A DNA stretch of 64,000 nucleotides, from the NCBI GenBank assembly GCA_000328365.1, contig KB306104.1, forward strand, positions 545,689 through 609,688. The letters are read 5' to 3'. Under the pieces are notes generated by a model. The model was given only the letters and a program-made list of their open reading frames with translations. It was not told where the DNA came from and ran no database searches. The position numbers and the translations under genes were made by a program. The DNA comes from Capitella teleta (taxonomy: Eukaryota > Annelida > Polychaeta > Capitellidae). Below are positions 59,701 to 64,000 of the stretch, piece by piece. Each line of letters starts with the position of its first letter. The stretch's first letter is position 1.

Positions 59701-62534
59701 AACTAAGAACGCTATCACCAGCTTCAAACTCACACAAACTAATCCCGATATATTTTGTCACCTATTTAAATAATAAAATACATGACTTTTGTCTTTGCTA
59801 TCAAGAATTGGCGACCGATTCCTGCTATCCTGAAGAATAGATCTTCAAATCATAATGTACTTCTAAATTATGAATCACGTATGATAGTCCAAATATGCCT
59901 ATAAATTACAAGTAAAACTCCGCTTACTGGCACATGACATCCCACTTTTCTTCCAACCCTCCACAAGGAGAATTGAACCATGCAATACCATGAAAATCTT
60001 AAGCCAAGTTACCAAATGCCTCACTGCAACGCCAACTTAATTCTCAGGGTAATTTGTGATAGCTTAGATTATATGAGTGAGCTTGATTTAAATTCAACCA
60101 TTGTCCAGTGTATCAGTTTAGTAAAATAGCCTTGAATTGGTATACAAATTAATAATAATGGGACTCCACCTCTCAAAGAAATTTTGACTACATGTAATAT
60201 AATCAAACACAACTGACTGGTAGTGAAACTGTACAGTGGATATTTATATTGATTACAGAGTCTACACAGCATCAACCTTCTCTTATAGTCCATCAATTAG
60301 CATTGAACAATCAGTTACTTGTACTTGACAGGTCTACCACACAGTACATTTGGCAGTATAAAACTCTACACATCTTTATTAATCTTAGTTTGTGATTATT
60401 AGGATGAATATATGTAGGTGTTTATGATTTTAGTAAGGAATAAAAAAGAATGGATTCTTGGAATTCATGATCAATGTATCAGATGTCTCATAATATGTTT
60501 GAATTGGCAGAGCAAGACTCGGATTCCACTGACCCAGCCTTTCTCCTCCATTTCTGCCTTCTGCAATCTCAATAATGGGGTGAGTCTTAGTTTTGATTTG
60601 CTCAATCTGTTGTTCAATCCTTTGTCAAATCTTAACATATTTTAATTCTTCTGTGACTGCAGTGCTGCCCAACTGCCTAACAAGGCCGGGCACTGTGTAT
60701 TACCTTCTATAGTAGTTTGCAGGATAAAGAACCCACCCTTTGGGATTTATTGATAAGACTCTGGGGAAACCCTGATCTTGGGCTTTTGTTCTGGCGCCTC
60801 TATCACCCGAATGGGTTAGATGCAGCCGTAATACCCAATCATGCCTCATGCTTGAATTAATCTGACTTTAATTTTCAGTTCCTGATTTGTTCTCAGAGTT
60901 CTGAGATATTCTACTCAAGAGGCTTCTCAAAAGGTCACAATTTTAATAGAATTCCTTGCAAGGTCAGTATGTAGCCTGCCTTAATAAAATTGTATGGGAA
61001 TTGTAATTTGATAAAGCATTCAATCATAGTTTTTTTCTGATACCATATCAGGTAAACATGTATACATCTGTCAATGCCTCTCTACATTCTTTATGATTAT
61101 GCTTTCATGTTCTCTTTCAGATTGACGGGTGTAATGAGCTTGTGAAGCTACATGAGAATGATTTCTTTGAGCATGTTCATCAACATCACCCATTAAACTC
61201 AGGAGACAACTTTGTCGCATGTCTATGGAGTGGATGCAAGAATAACAAAATACAACAGGTCTAAATTTTTTCTCAGACTTTTTCCTCCGTCAAACCCTGA
61301 ATGTGTTGATTTCAAATGAACATGTAAAGCATTACACCATGTTCCATAGAATTGTGTGATAGAATGATGGCTGTCAGACATGTCTTGAATAGTGCCATGC
61401 TTTGCATTCTTGGTAAATATCAATGTTGCTGTTGAATCACTTCTTTTCAGTTTCTATGCAATACCAGTTGACATAACTTGACAATCTGATGTACATATTT
61501 CAAGTTTATTGAAAACAGCACAATATTGTATACAGTAATACATTTCCCAAGTTTTAGGGCCCTTTATCCTTTGCACTGTTGAAAGTCAAAGCTTGTCACA
61601 TGTATCGGTATTACAAATCTTCAGGGGCCATAAAACTTCGTCGTACTAGGTGTTAGTTCTGAAATACGCTATGATTTGTGCATTTTGCGTAATGATATCA
61701 AAATATACCATAGAAGTGATCTAAAAAGGTTCTGAAATAAACAGAGATCCTCTTTAACGGTTTAGATCATTATTTCATGTGAGCATTTCTTCAGTAGGGG
61801 CACCGAATAGCTCAGACGGTTTGACTGGCTGACTGCAATCCTCATGCTGACCTTTGGGGTCGAGGTCCCAGGTTCGAGACCCGATCAGGCCACGGCCGTT
61901 ATGAATGTGAATTATGATTGTAATTCGTTATAATTGTAATTCTTCAGTGACTCTGCAGTGCTGCTCAACTGCGTAATAAGGCCGGGCACTGTGTACTTCT
62001 GTCTATGGTGGTGTGCAGGATAAAGTACCCTTGGGATTTATCGATAAGAGTATGGGGAAACCCCGGTCCTGGGCCTTCTGTTCTGGCGCCCGTATCATCC
62101 GAATGTTTTGGGTGGAGCCGTAAAACCCCATCATGTTATCATGTATGTGAGCATTTCTTCATGAGATATACTGCTGTCTCATAATTCATCGCAGGATCGA
62201 TTGGAGCTGATCTTCAAACATTGTATCTACTGTATGTTGCAAAAGGCCTAATATGGCACATAATTTATTTGCTTAATTGGGTCAAAAGTCATCTTTGCAT
62301 GAGTTCCCAGTTTTCAGTATCAGTTTGCTATGATTACCGGTTTTTAATACATGTGTAATTGTGCATGTGTAGTGTTGGAATGCATATACAATAATTTCTG
62401 TACATTGTTATTGTGCAAAAATCAATACATTCAATGCATTCTTCATCTTCTTTCAGAATATGGTGATGAACCACTGGTTAAGTCACTTTAAAGAGGAACA
62501 ACTTTTTAGAACTGCATGGAAGCAACTGGCATAG
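50799..62534 (+). CDS. ZNF106: ZNF106-like zinc-finger and WD40 protein, 19 exons
   Basis: Exons: 50799-50846, 50903-50964, 51019-51147, 51201-51266, 51573-51641, 51698-52829, 52900-52930, 52986-53176, 53301-53352, 53436-54003, 54926-55052, 55642-55797, 57503-57616, 58038-58241, 59174-59239, 60511-60579, 60879-60962, 61121-61258, 62457-62534. They total 3384 nt, or 1127 residues. Two matrin-type C2H2 fingers open the protein (CELCNLSFRR...HH; CEFCKEFFPN...H). LLAISLREEQVVVSLQ and LMKKRLAILKG match the conserved ZNF106 coiled-coil block (vertebrate LLNISLREEELSKSLQ). A Lys-rich region, short WD40-type exons and two C-terminal C-x4-C fingers (CKIDGC; CLWSGC) complete the ZNF106 order. In mammals ZNF106 is a nuclear RNA-binding protein; the same role here is inference. 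It is shorter than human (about 1880). Confidence 0.88.
51201..51641 (+). other. Tandemly duplicated exon pair in the ZNF106-like gene
   Basis: Exon 51201-51266 (RPNRSISKSPLLQDTHNPP...TAR) and exon 51573-51641 (RPTRSHSKSASQVQDNYNP...TAR) have the same phase (2-2), nearly the same length (66 and 69 nt) and about half identical residues. They are best explained by exon duplication. Confidence 0.7.
54004..54925 (+). other. Intron between exons 10 and 11 of the ZNF106-like gene
   Basis: About 0.9 kb. An open frame from about 54672 reads through the acceptor at 54925 into exon 11, but its intronic part shows no family resemblance. Exon 11 from 54926 is chosen because CTCCAG|T restores the phase-2 frame left by exon 10 and gives the blade-like peptide VTCMIRCKTSIVLGCQSGQL. 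Confidence 0.5.
55798..57502 (+). other. Intron 12 of the ZNF106-like gene, containing a Tigger remnant
   Basis: 1.7 kb, phase 0 on both sides. It includes the minus-strand pogo/Tigger fragment at 56252-56940. The remaining sequence is AT-rich with no exon or other feature recognised. Confidence 0.6.
56252..56940 (-). mobile_element. Tigger/pogo (Tc1-mariner) DNA transposon remnant
   Basis: The minus strand encodes the acidic C-terminal tail of a Tigger-type DDE transposase: DWINCDEDTA, NDNDIIAMVQPSN, EALLMCNKLMAFLESR and the terminal HIDSFFSKSK (56820-56498). An in-frame stop lies just upstream of this tail. Beyond the stop codon of the tail, CAGTATAATCTCGATATGTC begins at 56252, directly after a TA at 56250-56251; it resembles a Tigger terminal inverted repeat with its TA target duplication. 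The catalytic part and the other end were not found. Confidence 0.75.
57617..58037 (+). other. Intron 13 of the ZNF106-like gene
   Basis: About 420 nt, AT-rich, phase 0 on both sides. No exon, repeat or RNA gene is seen. Confidence 0.6.
58242..59173 (+). other. Intron 14 of the ZNF106-like gene
   Basis: About 930 nt, AT-rich, no recognisable feature. It ends in TTCCAG before VCSDICISVADDSGKLF. Confidence 0.6.
59240..60510 (+). other. Intron 15 of the ZNF106-like gene
   Basis: About 1.27 kb. The open frame at 59244-59534 begins at the exon's donor site and looks like chance read-through. No transposon was recognised. Confidence 0.55.
60643..60848 (+). mobile_element. tRNA-derived SINE, copy 2, 5'-truncated
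   Basis: Matches the body and 3' part of the other SINE copies from TAATTCTTCTGTGACTGCAG to ACCCAATCATG but lacks the tRNA-like head. It has more differences than the other copies, so it is probably older. It lies in intron 16 of the ZNF106-like gene. Confidence 0.8.
61259..62456 (+). other. Last intron of the ZNF106-like gene, containing a SINE
   Basis: About 1.2 kb, phase 0. Apart from the full-length SINE at 61793-62144 it is AT-rich with no recognised element. Confidence 0.6.
61793..62144 (+). mobile_element. tRNA-derived SINE, copy 3, full length
   Basis: The head has A box TAGCTCAGACGG and B box GGTTCGAGACC, then the common body (GCAGTGCTGCTCAACTGCGT, TTATCGATAAGAGTATGGGG, TTCTGTTCTGGCGCCCGTAT) and GGAGCCGTAAAACCCCATCA. 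It is flanked by a perfect 17-bp target-site duplication, ATGTGAGCATTTCTTCA, at 61776-61792 and 62145-62161, which shows LINE-mediated, fairly recent insertion. Confidence 0.95.
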
Positions 62535-63177
62535 CATTGGGTCTGAAATTACTTTGTTATTGTGTGTGACGAATAATTGTTATGTTTTCATAAATTGCAT
62601 ACATGTGTTTTTAACAGGCCTTGTCCTTTTCACAATTTGAACTTCAAAGAAAGAGGGAGAAAAAAATCCCAAAGTTTTGAACCCCATGGTGCTATAAGAC
62701 TAGAAATTTCTGACAGTTCGATGCTGCCCCTTTGCTTTGGTGCAGATTATTCCGTCCAGGATTTATGCAGATTATGATTATCATTAAAGCTCCACAATTT
62801 CATATTATTGGCATATACATGAATATACATCCTTATGCATTATCGTTGCGGCTTCTAATTACATTGTACGTACATATTCTGAAGCTCGTTGATGATCTAG
62901 CTGAAGCTACATAAAGACAGACAACATTGTATGTGGCAGATATTTTGATATACATTACATGTAGTTTATTTAAATGACTGAATAGGGATTAATTCGCATG
63001 ATCAGAAAAAAATAAATAAAACACATCGAGGTTGGTAATTCAAGAAAATTCACCTTTGGTCATCACCGTGTCACCAGTCATTTATCAAGACCCAAATCCA
63101 AGTACGTGTTACTTATAACCATGCCATCCATGGTAACCAGAAATGAAACCTGAGGTCGATTTCGATCAAAATATTTG
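62535..63177 (+). other. 3' UTR and downstream flank of the ZNF106-like gene
   Basis: No coding gene. ATTAAA at 62783-62788 is a possible poly(A) signal; AATAAA-type runs occur near 63010-63020. Otherwise featureless AT-rich sequence. Confidence 0.5.
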
Positions 63178-63500
63178 AGGGGCACCGAATAACTCAGTGG
63201 GTTAAACCGGCTGACTGCAATCCTATCCCGACCGTGGGGGTCGAGGTCCCGGGTTTGAGACCCGATCAAGCCACGGCGTTATGAATGTGAATTATAATTG
63301 TAATTCTTTGGTGACTCTGCAGTGCTGCCCAACTCCGTAACAAGGTCGGGCGCTGTGTACTACTGTCTATGGTTGTATGCAGGATAATGAACCCTTGGCA
63401 TTTATCGATAAGAGTAGGGGAAAACCCCGGTCTCGGGCCTTCTGTTCTGGCGCCCGTATCATCCGATTGGTTTGGGTGGAGCCGTAAAACCCCATCACGC
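63178..63500 (+). mobile_element. tRNA-derived SINE, copy 4, full length
   Basis: Head with A box TAACTCAGTGGG and B-box-like GGTTTGAGACC, then the shared body and GGAGCCGTAAAACCCCATCA. It is flanked by a perfect 13-bp target-site duplication, ATCAAAATATTTG, at 63165-63177 and 63501-63513. Confidence 0.95.
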
Positions 63501-63513
63501 ATCAAAATATTTG

Positions 63514-64000
63514 TCCTTCACATATAACATTATGGCTGTGAGTGACGTGTGTGTGGTTTGGACGCATGCTGGACAACCACTCAAGAAGCAAATTCGGAAA
63601 CAATGCATCAAATACTTGTGCAACCTTTTTAAAAGAGCTCGCTCAGCTTCAAATGTCCCATTGATATGGGGAATCCATGGATATGGCCATATGGCCAAAG
63701 ATAATTATGGCGCTCGAAGGACTGATCTATTTGAGTGACTTGACACACATACAGAGTGAGTCAAAAGTAGTAGCCTTATCTATTCCATTTTAAAAAACAA
63801 AATTTTAAAATTTGCCAAGACTGTTCGCTTATTCAAAAAAATCACAACCTGGTATGGATAGACTAAGTTATTCTGCGTCAATTTACGCAGGGAAATCAAA
63901 TGAAAAGTCAATTATGAATGAGGGAGGGAAATTTAAATGCAAGTAGAGTGATCGTGGAGAGATTTTTGTGTGAATCAGATGAGTCCCTGAACAAACATTA
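63514..64000. other. Window end: unrecognised ORF and possible mariner-like terminus
   Basis: A plus-strand frame starting MAVSDVCVVWTHAGQPLKKQ at about 63531 and ending at 63738 resembles no family I know. At about 63752, ACAGAGTGAGTCAAAAGTAG resembles termini of some Tc1/mariner elements; the rest would lie beyond 64000. Both calls are weak. Confidence 0.25.

Overview
The window is animal nuclear DNA. Genes are intron-rich with GT-AG introns, coding exons match well-known metazoan families, and the gaps hold SINE, LINE and DNA-transposon debris. Many introns are only 49-68 nt, a size common in sponges and a few other compact invertebrate genomes. A soluble acetylcholine-binding-protein-like gene would instead fit a lophotrochozoan or another animal with Cys-loop receptors. 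I therefore call it a marine-type invertebrate and leave the phylum open. The first 24 kb looks clearly richer in G+C than the AT-rich rest.

Layout. (1) 890-23659, plus strand: a complete type IIa receptor protein tyrosine phosphatase (LAR/PTPRD/PTPRS/PTPRF class) in about 30 exons. It has a signal peptide, an unusual Ala/Ser-rich linker, 3 Ig domains, 9 FN3 modules, one TM helix, an active D1 and a D2 carrying the usual inactivating substitutions. Three candidate 3n microexons lie in its introns, one exactly where vertebrate mini-exon meB sits. (2) 25028-32122, minus strand: a STAND NTPase of the NWD1/NWD2 type (DUF4062-like N terminus, NACHT, WD40 propeller) in 7 exons, ending in a CaaX-like CIVM. 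It converges on the phosphatase. (3) 35350-36968, plus strand: a secreted, ligand-binding-domain-only Cys-loop protein resembling acetylcholine-binding protein, interrupted by a 50-N assembly gap. (4) 38990-41400: a degraded CR1/L2-type LINE on the minus strand, split by a tRNA-derived SINE with a perfect target-site duplication. (5) 42117-44579: histone genes H2A (minus) and H2B (plus) sharing a divergent promoter, then H4 (plus). Only H4 has the canonical 3' stem-loop. (6) 44580-50770: repeat-rich DNA with hairpins, a duplicated block and a hAT-derived element. (7) 50799-62534, plus strand: a ZNF106 orthologue in 19 exons (two N-terminal matrin-type zinc fingers, a conserved coiled-coil block, a Lys-rich segment, a WD40-like region and two C-terminal zinc fingers), with a Tigger fragment and SINE copies in its introns. 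(8) 62535-64000: another SINE copy and a possible Tc1/mariner end running off the window.

The genes do not form one pathway. The phosphatase (adhesion signalling), the NACHT-WD protein (cytosolic scaffold/ATPase), the AChBP-like protein (secreted ligand binder), the histones and ZNF106 (RNA/nuclear) appear to be independent neighbours. The gene models come from splice-site and reading-frame logic: summed exon lengths are multiples of three for the phosphatase (6150 nt), the NACHT-WD gene (5202 nt) and ZNF106 (3384 nt).
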